A stretch of DNA of 64,000 bases from G963663315 sp965116335 (GTDB lineage Bacteria; Pseudomonadota; Gammaproteobacteria; Arenicellales; Poriferihabitantaceae), in NCBI GenBank assembly GCA_965116335.1, contig OZ220677.1, positions 1,922,001-1,986,000 of the forward strand. The letters run 5' to 3'. Position 1 is the first letter of the stretch. Each line of letters begins with the position of its first letter. Positions 25,278 through 32,896 of this stretch are shown in pieces. The notes beneath the pieces were generated by a model, which was given only the letters and a program-made list of their open reading frames with translations, was not told the origin of the DNA and made no database searches. The position numbers and the translations under genes were made by a program.

Positions 25278-25957
25278 ATCTTTCTGGTTATGACGCGGTC
25301 TATGCGCTCATTTGCCATTCCTACGTAAATTGGTGACTTCTCTATCCCGACCCACTCTATGCCCGCCAACTCAGCGGCGATGGCTGTTGACCCGCTTCCC
25401 ATAAACGGATCAAGGACAGGGCCTGCATTGACCGACTCAATGCACCTTGATGCCAAGTCAACGGGGAATGGTGCCGGGTGAGGATTGTCCGTTTCCTGAT
25501 TGATTCTCCAAATACAACCAGCCGCGTTTGCTTTCGGTGCCAGTTTGAATGCCGGTTTTACAATCAAGTAAATGACTTCATAGTTTGGGAGAAAATAACC
25601 GGGATTGAAGTTAATCCCTCCAGATCTGTGCCAGATGATGATTTGACGCACCGGGAATCCGGCAACTATATCTGACCTGTCCTGTAACAAACCGTTCTGT
25701 ACGCGCCATTTATGATTGTAGAAAATAGCGCCATCAGGCCGAAGTAACCGCAACATTTCCGACAAACAATCGCGCTGCCATGCCACATAATCTTCATGGG
25801 GCAAACAATCGTCATGCTCACTATATCCGGCTTGTAAGGCAGCATTCGGCCACTTGCCGCCATTGCCGTTTTTTAGGCCATTGCCAGTGCTGTTTTTTAT
25901 ATTGTAGGGCGGAGAGGTAACAACCAGCCGGATAGACTCATCCGGCATGGACCGCAT
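25274..25957 (-). CDS. Type II DNA methyltransferase (beta class), 5' part disrupted
   Basis: 227 residues from ATG 25957. Motif IV is SPPYN (residues 14-18) and motif I is DPFMGSGST near residue 180, the beta-class order typical of N4-cytosine methyltransferases. The cognate of the adjacent MvaI-like nuclease is expected to modify the same site. The reading frame continues upstream without a start as QVRLGEIHQGDCLEIM, the normal beginning of the domain, and then runs into a 12-copy 8-bp repeat. The annotated ATG therefore gives a protein lacking the first conserved strand. The intended start lies beyond the repeat and beyond an inserted IS (27791). In the present sequence it is probably phase-off and IS-disrupted. 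Confidence 0.8.
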   Translation of the reverse strand: MRSMPDESIRLVVTSPPYNIKNSTGNGLKNGNGGKWPNAALQAGYSEHDDCLPHEDYVAWQRDCLSEMLRLLRPDGAIFYNHKWRVQNGLLQDRSDIVAGFPVRQIIIWHRSGGINFNPGYFLPNYEVIYLIVKPAFKLAPKANAAGCIWRINQETDNPHPAPFPVDLASRCIESVNAGPVLDPFMGSGSTAIAAELAGIEWVGIEKSPIYVGMANERIDRVITRKI

Positions 25958-25994
25958 TATTTCAAGGCAGTCACCTTGATGAATCTCTCCTAAT

Positions 25995-26090
25995 CGGACT
26001 TGCGGACTTGCGGACTTGCGGACTTGCGGACTTGCGGACTTGCGGACTTGCGGACTTGCGGACTTGCGGACTTGCGGACTTGCGGACTTG
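25995..26090. repeat. Twelve exact tandem copies of an 8-bp unit in the methyltransferase 5' coding region
   Basis: CGGACTTG is repeated 12 times without a mismatch (96 bases). Three units make 24 bases, so every frame on the minus strand encodes the same octapeptide cycle QVRKSASP, without stop codons. Upstream coding sequence (…HDKLEEE) enters the repeat in one frame and the methyltransferase leaves it in another. An 8-base change shifts the frame, which makes this a typical contingency-type simple sequence repeat. Confidence 0.95.
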
Positions 26091-26180
26091 CTCTTCTTCT
26101 AGTTTATCATGTTTCTCGGTTTTGCCCGCTGGTCTTTTCTTAACTACTTTTTTGACGGCATGTTCAAATTCAAGTCCTAG
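26091..26180 (-). pseudogene. N-terminal coding remnant of the methyltransferase gene, left of the IS
   Basis: On the minus strand this piece encodes LGLEFEHAVKKVVKK then RPAGKTEKHDKLEEE, entering the octanucleotide repeat. Its 5' end is cut by the IS1182-like element at the CTAG target (26177-26180). Across the element, at 27764-27791, the same frame continues upstream as MNRGIIEPL from an ATG. A GTG inside the IS end (26228) is an accidental alternative start for this frame. In the current repeat length the frame stops at 25971. Confidence 0.7.
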
Positions 26181-27763
26181 GAGTCTGCGCTGTAGGACGA
26201 TTTTACAGAAAAGCCGATGATTTGGCACAGGATGTAGAATGGGGATGTGGAATGGGTTGAGAGTTATGCGAATCCTGACGGGCTTTCGGTTGGGTGAACG
26301 AGGATCGGGCAGCCCCTCCCCGGAATGTGTCGTAAGGGGCGTTGCAAAGGGCGGTTGCGACCGGCAATCCGCCTTCTCAGGGGGTCGCGAGCGTCTGAAG
26401 CCGTCTGATGTTCAATGCCAGGCACACAAGCTCCCACTCGCATCGCACCGGGTCGAGACCCCGCAGGCTGAAACGACGAAAACCCAGTACTTCCTTGATC
26501 CACCCGTTGGGTGCTTCCGACAACCACTTGCGTTGCGCGTATTGTTTGCGTCCCGCAGGGGTCGACAGTTTCTCGGCCATGCGCGCTTTTGCCGGACACT
26601 TCCGGGCATCTACCGCAATGTCCCTCCGCGACTCCCGACCCAAGGCCACATAGCCGTCTACGCCGCGACCCTCCAGCGTCGCAAGATCCGACTCGTTGCA
26701 GTAGCCCGCATCCGCCAGCACCGTATCTGGACGTTCCCCATAGACCGTCTCCACTTCGTCCAGCAGCCCCACCAGATGCCCTTGATCACTGGCGTTCGAT
26801 GTCACCCCACTCGCCACAATCAACTGGTGACTGCCATCCACCACTACCTGCGCGTTGTAGCACTGTTGGTAGCCTTCCGATGAGGTCTTCATGATCCGGC
26901 TCTCGCAGTCTGTGAAATTATCCTGCGCCCGATCGTCCGGCTTGCCGTATTCACGCTTGTAGGGCCGCCCCCCCTTGGGATTACACCGGCTCCCCGGCTC
27001 CCGACCCCGCGCATCGTCCGATTCCCGTTGCCGTGCCTCCAGACGCGCCTTCGCCGCCCGAATCGCCGCCAACCGATCCTCCCGACGACGCAACGCCTCC
27101 GGCAATTCGTCTCCCCGAACCGAATGACCCAGCAATTCGTCCTCCGCAGCATCCGTCCTCCGTGCCTGTTCCAACAAACCCTCAATCTCCGCCTCCAACT
27201 GACCCGCTTTCTCAACCATCCGACCATAGCTCATCGCCTTGCGCTTGCTCGCATTCGCGCGAACCTTGGTGCCATCAACCGACAACTTGCCAAACTCAAC
27301 CAAACCCACCTCCCGCGCCAAACGCACCACCTGGGCAAACAAACCTCCAAAATCTACAAGATGACGACGCCGAAACTCGCAGATCGTCCGGTGACTCGGA
27401 AAATTGCCCGCACCCAACAACCGAAACGCCACATCTTCCTCCAGCTTGCACGACAACTTGCGCGAAGAAAATACACCCGTCGCGTAGCCGTAAATCAGTA
27501 CCTTCAGCATCATCCGAGGCTCGTAAGGCGACTTGCGCCGACCATCTCCCAGGTAGGGCGCGTAAAATGCCGTCAAATCCAACCCGTCCACCAAATCACT
27601 CACATGGTGTGCCAAATGTCCTTCCGGCAACCAGTCCCGCAAGTCCGGCGGCAATAACAGTTTCTGATCCGGGTGGTAAGGGCGAAATCTCGTCGGCATC
27701 TCAAATATCCTCAATCATTCATTCCAAAATATTATCTCAAACCCGTTCCTACAGCGCAAACTC
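26181..27763 (-). mobile_element. IS1182-family insertion sequence
   Basis: About 1.58 kb. The ends are inverted repeats: GAGTCTGCGCTGTAGGA at the left (26181) against GAGTTTGCGCTGTAGGA read inward from the right (27763). Both ends are flanked by CTAG (26177-26180 and 27764-27767), a 4-bp target duplication. The single transposase gene fills most of the element. It is inserted into the ninth codon region of the methyltransferase gene. Confidence 0.88.
26377..27699 (-). CDS. IS1182-family DDE transposase
   Basis: 440 residues from ATG 27699, which has a GAGG ribosome-binding site; a TTG five codons earlier is less likely. The N-terminal DUF772-like domain shows FRPYHPDQKLLLPPDLRDWLP, LIYGYATGVFSSRKL and FRRRHL. 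The catalytic core has SVDGTKVRANAS (first Asp) and VLADAGYCNE (second Asp), then the C-terminal region with GWIKEVLGFRRFSLRG, carrying the terminal acidic residue upstream. The long insertion between strands (Lys/Arg/Glu-rich) is typical of IS1182. The gene appears intact. Confidence 0.92.
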   Translation of the reverse strand: MPTRFRPYHPDQKLLLPPDLRDWLPEGHLAHHVSDLVDGLDLTAFYAPYLGDGRRKSPYEPRMMLKVLIYGYATGVFSSRKLSCKLEEDVAFRLLGAGNFPSHRTICEFRRRHLVDFGGLFAQVVRLAREVGLVEFGKLSVDGTKVRANASKRKAMSYGRMVEKAGQLEAEIEGLLEQARRTDAAEDELLGHSVRGDELPEALRRREDRLAAIRAAKARLEARQRESDDARGREPGSRCNPKGGRPYKREYGKPDDRAQDNFTDCESRIMKTSSEGYQQCYNAQVVVDGSHQLIVASGVTSNASDQGHLVGLLDEVETVYGERPDTVLADAGYCNESDLATLEGRGVDGYVALGRESRRDIAVDARKCPAKARMAEKLSTPAGRKQYAQRKWLSEAPNGWIKEVLGFRRFSLRGLDPVRCEWELVCLALNIRRLQTLATP

Positions 27764-27791
27764 CTAGTGGTTCAATGATTCCTCGGTTCAT
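27764..27791 (-). pseudogene. Original 5' end of the methyltransferase gene, right of the IS
   Basis: On the minus strand ATG at 27791 opens MNRGIIEP and reaches the CTAG target site at 27764-27767. Removing the IS and one CTAG joins this directly in frame to LGLEFEHAVKK. A GAG-containing sequence (GCGAGATAA) lies 4-9 bases upstream of the ATG as a possible ribosome-binding site. This rebuilds a plausible natural start for the methyltransferase. Confidence 0.65.
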
Positions 27792-27880
27792 GATTTATCT
27801 CGCTTGGATAAGATTGGCGTAGGACAGTCTTTTGCCCTGGCTGTTCCTGGCAATGCTACCAATAGCTGGTTCTCCTGACA

Positions 27881-27902
27881 AGCCGATTGTGTTCTGTCTG
27901 TA
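27881..27902. repeat. Left 22-bp direct repeat flanking the ISNCY-like element
   Basis: The 22 bases starting AGCCGATTGTGTTC are repeated exactly at 29275-29296. They flank the element on both sides and read as a long target-site duplication, as reported for the IS1202 group. Confidence 0.8.
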
Positions 27903-27975
27903 GCGAGCAAATGAGTTGTCCGGTTGAGTAGCACATAAACTGTCCGGTTTTGACACACAATGAAAGAGGTGTTTG

Positions 27976-29130
27976 ATGATCCGGGCGCAGTGGTTACAGG
28001 AGACCAGACAGATGAGATTTGAAGAAGCGTATGAAGGGTGGAACAAGAGTCGATTGACGCAGGAAGAAGCGGCGAATTTGTTGGGGGTGTGTAGTCGCAC
28101 ATTCCGTCGTTATGTAGATCGTTACGAGGAGGAAGGACTGGACGGGTTGCTGGACAAGCGTATGTGCGAAGTGTCGCATCGTCGTGCGCCGGTAGACGAA
28201 GTGATGAGGTTGGTGGAACGTTATCGAGCTCATCACCGGGGATGGAACGTTCGTCATTTTCATTCCTGGTATCGGCGGGATGGAGGGCAGAGGAGCTATA
28301 CGTGGGTGAAGAACCAGTTGCAGGGAGCGGGTGTGGTGAAGCGGTACGCGAAGCGCGGGGCGCACCGCAAGAGACGGGAGGCGGCGCCGTGGCCGGGGAT
28401 GATGTTGCATCAGGACGGCAGTACGCATGAATGGGTGGTGGGTCAGCGTTGGGATTTGATTGTGACGATGGACGACGCGACCAATGAGCATTACTCGATG
28501 TTTTTCTGTGAAGAAGAAGGCACTCGCAGCAGTTTCCGGGGGGTGCGCGAAGTGATTGAGTCGAAGGGACTATTCTGTTCGCTGTACACGGATCGGGGCA
28601 GTCATTACTGGCATACGCCGGAGGCGGGAGGCAAAGTGGGCAAGAAGAATCCGACTCAATTTGGGCGTGCCATGAAGCAGTTGGGCATTGAGATGATCCC
28701 GGCTTACTCGCCGCAGGCGCGGGGGCGCTGTGAGCGGGTCTTTAGAACCCACCAGGATCGTCTGGTGAAGGAACTGGCCAGTGCAGGCATCACCGACATG
28801 GACACGGCCAACCGCTATCTCCAAAAGGAGTACCTGCCGGCTTACAATGCCCAGTTCAGCAAACCGGCGAGAGAGGCAGGTAGCGCCTTTGTCGCTTGCC
28901 GCGACCTGTCGGTACTTTCTGATATTCTGTGTGAGCGCCATGAGCGAATGGTGGGTGCAGACAACTGTGTGCGCTATCGGCGCAAGGTGTTACAGATACC
29001 GGCAGACCGGCATCGTTGCCATTACGTCAAAGCCCGCGTCCAGGTGCTGGATTATCTGGATCAGGGTCTGGCGGTTCATCACGGTCCCAGAGAACTGGCT
29101 CGATACGATGCCAGGGGGCGATTACTATGA
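27976..29130 (+). CDS. ISNCY-family transposase with integrase catalytic core
   Basis: 384 residues from ATG 27976 with a GAGG ribosome-binding site. The N-terminal HTH (LTQEEAANLLGVCSRTFRRY) is followed by a second helical domain. The rve-type DDE core is DGSTHEWV (first Asp), LYTDRGSHYW (second Asp) and SPQARGRCERVFRTHQDRL (Glu). The C-terminal beta domain (VRYRRKVLQIP) is typical. Full length and probably active. Confidence 0.9.
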   Translation: MIRAQWLQETRQMRFEEAYEGWNKSRLTQEEAANLLGVCSRTFRRYVDRYEEEGLDGLLDKRMCEVSHRRAPVDEVMRLVERYRAHHRGWNVRHFHSWYRRDGGQRSYTWVKNQLQGAGVVKRYAKRGAHRKRREAAPWPGMMLHQDGSTHEWVVGQRWDLIVTMDDATNEHYSMFFCEEEGTRSSFRGVREVIESKGLFCSLYTDRGSHYWHTPEAGGKVGKKNPTQFGRAMKQLGIEMIPAYSPQARGRCERVFRTHQDRLVKELASAGITDMDTANRYLQKEYLPAYNAQFSKPAREAGSAFVACRDLSVLSDILCERHERMVGADNCVRYRRKVLQIPADRHRCHYVKARVQVLDYLDQGLAVHHGPRELARYDARGRLL

Positions 29131-29177
29131 ATTTGCATCCGAACAGCCGCGTCCGGTCCGCCGCGCACGTTCGGTTT

Positions 29178-29211
29178 GATTCTTGCTCCGGGTTAACCCG
29201 GAGCAAGAATC
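29178..29211 (+). terminator. Perfect 34-bp palindrome downstream of the ISNCY transposase
   Basis: A perfect inverted repeat centred on GGGTTAACCC with arms GATTCTTGCTCC and its complement. It lies 47 bases after the transposase stop, inside the element. The long stem suits an intrinsic terminator, although only an A/T-mixed sequence follows. It may insulate the transposase from flanking transcription. Confidence 0.55.
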
Positions 29212-29274
29212 AAGGTATCATAAAAGCGGACAATTCATTTGCTATAAAACCGGACAAGTCTATTTGCTCTTAAC

Positions 29275-29296
29275 AGCCGATTGTGTTCTGTCTGTA
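29275..29296. repeat. Right 22-bp direct repeat flanking the ISNCY-like element
   Basis: Exact copy of 27881-27902, immediately after the right inverted repeat of the element. Taken as the second half of the target duplication. Confidence 0.8.
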
Positions 29297-29433
29297 AGTG
29301 TATTCTACAGCATACCGATGCAGATGCTTAGTGCTCCACCAATGATGGGTTCCGATATAGCCGCGTTTCAACAAGACCCAGAAGGACTCAACGCCGTTAG
29401 TGCAGAAAAAAGCGACAAATAATGACCATTTTT

Positions 29434-29451
29434 ATATAAGTATACTTATAT
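29434..29451. promoter_or_regulatory. Perfect 18-bp AT-rich palindrome, operator-like
   Basis: ATATAAGTATACTTATAT is a perfect palindrome without loop, 107 bases upstream of the membrane-protein gene at 29558. Such symmetric AT-rich sites often bind dimeric repressors. No obvious regulator gene is adjacent. Confidence 0.45.
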
Positions 29452-29557
29452 TTAAGAGATACTCTCCGTACAACTTGTAAATTCAGTTTCCCAGCGATTT
29501 CCTTCTCCAATCTGACCAACTTCTCTTTCCCTGTCACTTTCTAAATAAACTGCATTG

Positions 29558-30037
29558 ATGAAAATTCGTAAATTCTTTTTTCTGTTTTTCGGCATACCGT
29601 TTCCACTTCCGTGGTCCCCTCGGAAATTTCCGAATAAGTTTAATGATCTACAGTTATTAGAACCGGATGGATCAAAGATCTGCAGGCGGAATATTCTGGC
29701 ACTGTCAAGTATAGTGGTCTTGGCCAGATTTATGGGTGCCGGTCCTCACGAAATAGATTTTTTTGGAGTCAAGCCATCAGGAGAAAGATCTGTGACCATA
29801 TTTTGCATATTCATTATCCTGGTTCAGATTTACTGGTACATCAAAAGGTATTTCCATTTGAAGGATGACGGGATTGTCCAGCACCTTCGGCATGAAACTG
29901 GCGAAACTTTATCGGTGAATGTAGCCATAAGCGATCATTTGACTTTTGTGCCCAGAAGATCAGATTTACTTTCGAATATCTTGGCTCTTGTGCTGACTCT
30001 TCTTTCATGGCGTGTCGTTTATACTTGGATTGTATGA
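29558..30037 (+). CDS. Hypothetical membrane protein, 159 aa
   Basis: Not recognised. Starts MKIRKFFFLFFGIPF, with an N-terminal hydrophobic stretch and at least two more membrane segments: SVTIFCIFIILVQIYWYI (about 80-97) and LLSNILALVLTLLSWRVVY near the C-terminus. Between them is a soluble segment with DDGIVQHLRHETGETLSV. Low GC and AT-rich flanks differ from the core genes, suggesting transfer. The next gene (30224) follows after 186 bases on the same strand, so the two may be co-transcribed. Confidence 0.6.
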   Translation: MKIRKFFFLFFGIPFPLPWSPRKFPNKFNDLQLLEPDGSKICRRNILALSSIVVLARFMGAGPHEIDFFGVKPSGERSVTIFCIFIILVQIYWYIKRYFHLKDDGIVQHLRHETGETLSVNVAISDHLTFVPRRSDLLSNILALVLTLLSWRVVYTWIV

Positions 30038-30223
30038 TGTGATTCCCTGGTACGCATCATTCGAGTACCTTTTCGGTTCGCATCTCCACGTCCAGATGAC
30101 CGTTTTCAACGTGGTCATGTCACTTGGCCGAGGCAGTTTCAGCGTGGACTTCACCGTTTCTGCTAAAATTGCAGAGCTCCCCTGCTTATGTTTCTGCAAT
30201 GATACGAAAACCGAGAGAATATC

Positions 30224-30847
30224 ATGTCCAAAATCCCTCTTGCCCAGCATCTGACGCGACAAACAAGAAAGCGGACTATCGGCACACCGAATCTCGGCAG
30301 CGATGCCCTTGTATTAAGCGCACTCGCTGTTCGCCATTGCCGATTTCCCCATCCGGATGTTATAAGTCGGTTGAGTGGCGCGGTCTTTCCAGTCATCAGG
30401 GATACCCGGAAACGTATCCAGGTAGACACAATCGATGGCCACAACATCATGTACGACGACAACACATCGCCCAGATGGGCCATACTCTGGTCCCATGGAT
30501 TCGAGACGACTGCACATATCAAGGGGTGGACCTTCGCGCATGTCTGGAACGAGTCAAAGGATCCAGAGGCATACACTCATGTCGCCAACCTGGTCATGAT
30601 GCCGGAATGCCTTGCCAGTCTGTCGGACAAGGATGGGCCGCTGGTTCCCTTTCTACGGTACCATGCCGAAGCTGTATATGGCTGGCGGCCGAAGGGGAAA
30701 CCCGCCGTTGGGAAACCATCCGGCTATAATGATATGGAATGGAACTACTTCAAACCGATTCCCAATCCCCGTGGACACATACGCGATCGTTTGGCACGGT
30801 CCAACGCACAACGCGCCAATCGTCTACGTGAACTCCTTTGCTGGTAG
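30224..30847 (+). CDS. Hypothetical protein with HNH-like spacing, 207 aa
   Basis: A soluble protein preceded by an AGAGAG ribosome-binding site. The central region GWTFAHVWNESKDPEAYTHV is followed by ANLVMMPECLASLSDKD and YHAEAVYGWRP. The His-x-Trp ... Tyr-Thr-x-x-Ala-Asn-Leu-Val arrangement recalls the H-N core of HNH nucleases, where 'AHVW' carries the first His and 'ANLV' the Asn; this is a tentative reading. No zinc cysteines are seen. Gene context (IS elements, restriction systems, toxin-antitoxin) fits a defence or selfish role. Confidence 0.5.
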   Translation: MSKIPLAQHLTRQTRKRTIGTPNLGSDALVLSALAVRHCRFPHPDVISRLSGAVFPVIRDTRKRIQVDTIDGHNIMYDDNTSPRWAILWSHGFETTAHIKGWTFAHVWNESKDPEAYTHVANLVMMPECLASLSDKDGPLVPFLRYHAEAVYGWRPKGKPAVGKPSGYNDMEWNYFKPIPNPRGHIRDRLARSNAQRANRLRELLCW

Positions 30848-31112
30848 CAACCTCCTGAAATTGTTCGCAATTGAGCATCTGATCGGAACGCGATAATGTC
30901 GATGTGATCGCTACCGTACCCACGTAGCTTCGTCACGCGCGTCATATGAAGGAGTCAGCTGAACTCGTACGAGCGATGAGGTTGGCGAACAACGGGGGGC
31001 GACCCTCTGCGAAGTTGGTGGTGCAAAGAGGTTCAACCAAGAATAAGCGGGTAAGCCAAGGCACGTGCCGGACGCTTATGCTTTGCTTAACTGACCAATA
31101 TCTTCACATGCT

Positions 31113-31541
31113 TCAACATTCGGGAAGAACAGTAAAGCCTTCTCGATATGCCGCGTCACGCAGTCTTTGATCAAAGGAAACAAAGCCCTGTCCGATTGTC
31201 AGACCCTGACACCATTGTATCGCGGCTGCCAGTTGCAAGGCATCGGCGGCCCGCAAGGGATGCACTGCCAGCATCCGTTCAGCCGTACTGCGTAACGCAT
31301 CACCCGGTAGCACCTCTGTCCAGACCTGCATCAGGTTATGTAACACATGACGAGCGGTGCGTTCATCATGAATTGTTAAGTCGCCTGCTCTTACCTGTCG
31401 CATCAGTGCGGAAATAAATTCGGTGCGCGTACCCCACCATACGACGACGAAGGAATCCTCAACCAGCAAGTTCTGCACCATGGCAGAGTCCGGCTCATCA
31501 ATACATAGGGGTACAATAGCCGATGTATCCCAAAATTTCAC
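31113..31541 (-). CDS. PIN-domain toxin (VapC-like)
   Basis: 142 residues. PIN-domain acidic residues: Asp4 in MKFWDTSAIVPL, Glu in RTEFISALMR, and Asp in LRAADALQLAAAI plus VSFDQRLRDAA near the C-terminus. This is the standard four-acid VapC active site for a ribonuclease. It overlaps its antitoxin gene by 4 bases (antitoxin first), the usual type II TA order. Likely stabilises the accessory region. Confidence 0.88.
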   Translation of the reverse strand: MKFWDTSAIVPLCIDEPDSAMVQNLLVEDSFVVVWWGTRTEFISALMRQVRAGDLTIHDERTARHVLHNLMQVWTEVLPGDALRSTAERMLAVHPLRAADALQLAAAIQWCQGLTIGQGFVSFDQRLRDAAYREGFTVLPEC

Positions 31542-31828
31542 CAGCCTTCCCGCCGTTCCTGCAAGACTGCCGAACGCACGGTTGCCTTTGGATCTGCAGG
31601 ACGCGGCAGGTCCCAGAAATCTGCCGACAGGGTTTTTTCAGGACGTTTCAACAATCCCCGTTTTTCCATGTCTAGCAGGCTTTCGGGCAAAGACGCTATA
31701 TCCTTGACAGGCAACAGGCGCGCAACGGGACGGCCGTGCTCGGTAATTAACAGTTCTTCACCAGACTTGACCTGGCGCAGGCAAGCGCTGATCGACCTTT
31801 TGAGCTCTGATACGGTTGTAGTCGTCAT
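31538..31828 (-). CDS. Phd/YefM-type antitoxin
   Basis: 96 residues. The N-terminal DNA-binding domain shows TVSELKRSISACLRQVKSGE and LLITEHGRPVARLLPV, the Phd/YefM signature. The C-terminal 45 residues are charged and Pro-rich, as expected for the toxin-wrapping tail. Promoter and autoregulation probably lie just upstream of 31828, in the AT-rich gap to 31895. Confidence 0.88.
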   Translation of the reverse strand: MTTTTVSELKRSISACLRQVKSGEELLITEHGRPVARLLPVKDIASLPESLLDMEKRGLLKRPEKTLSADFWDLPRPADPKATVRSAVLQERREGW

Positions 31829-32038
31829 AAAATGACCTGTTTGGCTAAAATATCAAGACCAGTATAGTTAATATCTTATCGTCAGGCAAATTGCATTATG
31901 CATAAAGTGTATAGCCGAAGTCCGTCAGGAAATGAACGAGATCCGCCGGGACATCGGTGACTTGTGCGACCGTATAGCTAAACTGGAAGGGTTGTTCGAG
32001 GGTCGAACCCTGCCACCAATGGTTCTCCCATCCACGGA

Positions 32039-32653
32039 TCAGTCGATATTTTCCGGCCAGAAGTAGTGCATTGGCGCAAGCCAGTAACTGAATGGGTTTT
32101 GTTCCGAGTCGTCGCGGCAACACGCCAGATCGAATGTCCAGTGCTCCTCGAATCCTTCTCTTGCACAAACGGCACCGATCAGGGCATCCCGTTCGTGTTC
32201 GTTGTTCCAATCCGATGAAATGTTGTAGCGTTCAGCAAATCCTGTTGCGTCGAGTTTAAGTGCCTTTAGCAGAGCTTTGGGATGCGTTTCGGTAATCCTG
32301 GTATCTGGAAATTCCTCCCGTATGCGAAAGGCCAGCATAGCACCTCCAACCAGTGCGGCACCTCGGAGGGAGTTCGCCGACTGGACTGTGCCGGGCTTTA
32401 TTCCATATTTATCTCTAATTCTTCTATCAGATTTACGGCCAGCGCCTGCACACGACGACCACCACATTGGCGCATCAATACCCAAGCCGAGGGGAGTGCC
32501 TCTACAAACCATCTTTATTCTCTTAACCGCCTCATCCACAGAGGAGACTGTACAGCAGGCTGGCATCTTTCCGGTACTATCCAGGAAAGCCAAGCCGAAT
32601 TTATCTATTCCCCCAGGATCAGCACCAACCCAGAATTTTCTCGTTGCCATCAT
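32039..32653 (-). CDS. DUF429 family protein (RNase H-like fold)
   Basis: 204 residues; the ATG 3 bases downstream (32650) is an alternative start. The N-terminus WVGADPGGIDKFGLAFLD gives the first acidic strand of an RNase H-like fold. GLGIDAPMWW is the second conserved strand motif. ITETHPKALLKAL and HERDALIGAV carry later conserved Glu/His/Asp residues. These are features of DUF429, a family of predicted nucleases without a settled function. Single gene with no operon partner; the 140 bases downstream show nothing clear. Confidence 0.75.
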   Translation of the reverse strand: MMATRKFWVGADPGGIDKFGLAFLDSTGKMPACCTVSSVDEAVKRIKMVCRGTPLGLGIDAPMWWSSCAGAGRKSDRRIRDKYGIKPGTVQSANSLRGAALVGGAMLAFRIREEFPDTRITETHPKALLKALKLDATGFAERYNISSDWNNEHERDALIGAVCAREGFEEHWTFDLACCRDDSEQNPFSYWLAPMHYFWPENID

Positions 32654-32896
32654 AGCCTCACGATTTTTGTACGAATCAGCCTACCATAACCCAAACAAAA
32701 AAATGCCAAGTGATTGAGGAAGTTTTGTGTGATCTAACCGACTGGATCCCATGATGGTATTGTCTGCGAATCGTTCTCCAAAGCGTCAGTCAGAATCACC
32801 GGCACATCTCGGAATGGTTGGAAAGACTGGTTTCTTTGTCTTCCCGGCGAGGCAACCTGGCTGTTGGCAGATGAATGGAGAAGCGAGATTTAGTGC

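Larger units (their letters stand above)
27903..29274 (+). mobile_element. ISNCY/IS1202-like insertion sequence
   Basis: About 1.37 kb. Its ends are imperfect inverted repeats containing GAGCAAAT and TTGTCCGGTT (left near 27905; right, inverted, near 29240-29272). The TTGTCCGG-type motif is repeated twice at each end, as subterminal transposase-binding sites would be. A 22-bp direct repeat flanks the element. It carries one intact transposase gene and a terminator-like palindrome. Confidence 0.85.

Noticed and set aside
26239..27767. Several long plus-strand frames across the IS1182 element
   Set aside because: They are antisense to the transposase; the codon bias of the real gene keeps the opposite strand open.
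29183..29422. A 79-codon frame spanning the right end of the ISNCY element and flanking DNA
   Set aside because: It begins inside the element's palindrome and crosses the inverted repeat and target duplication. The last 35 codons might be the tail of an older gene, but no start exists.
30946..31170. Plus-strand frame of 74 codons between the HNH-like gene and the TA pair
   Set aside because: No ribosome-binding site, odd composition, and it runs over the 3' end of the PIN-toxin gene on the other strand. It could be decayed mobile DNA but cannot be supported.
31896..32210. Minus-strand frame of 104 codons overlapping the DUF429 gene
   Set aside because: Most of it lies out of frame within the DUF429 gene, and the short remainder has no recognisable features or ribosome-binding site.
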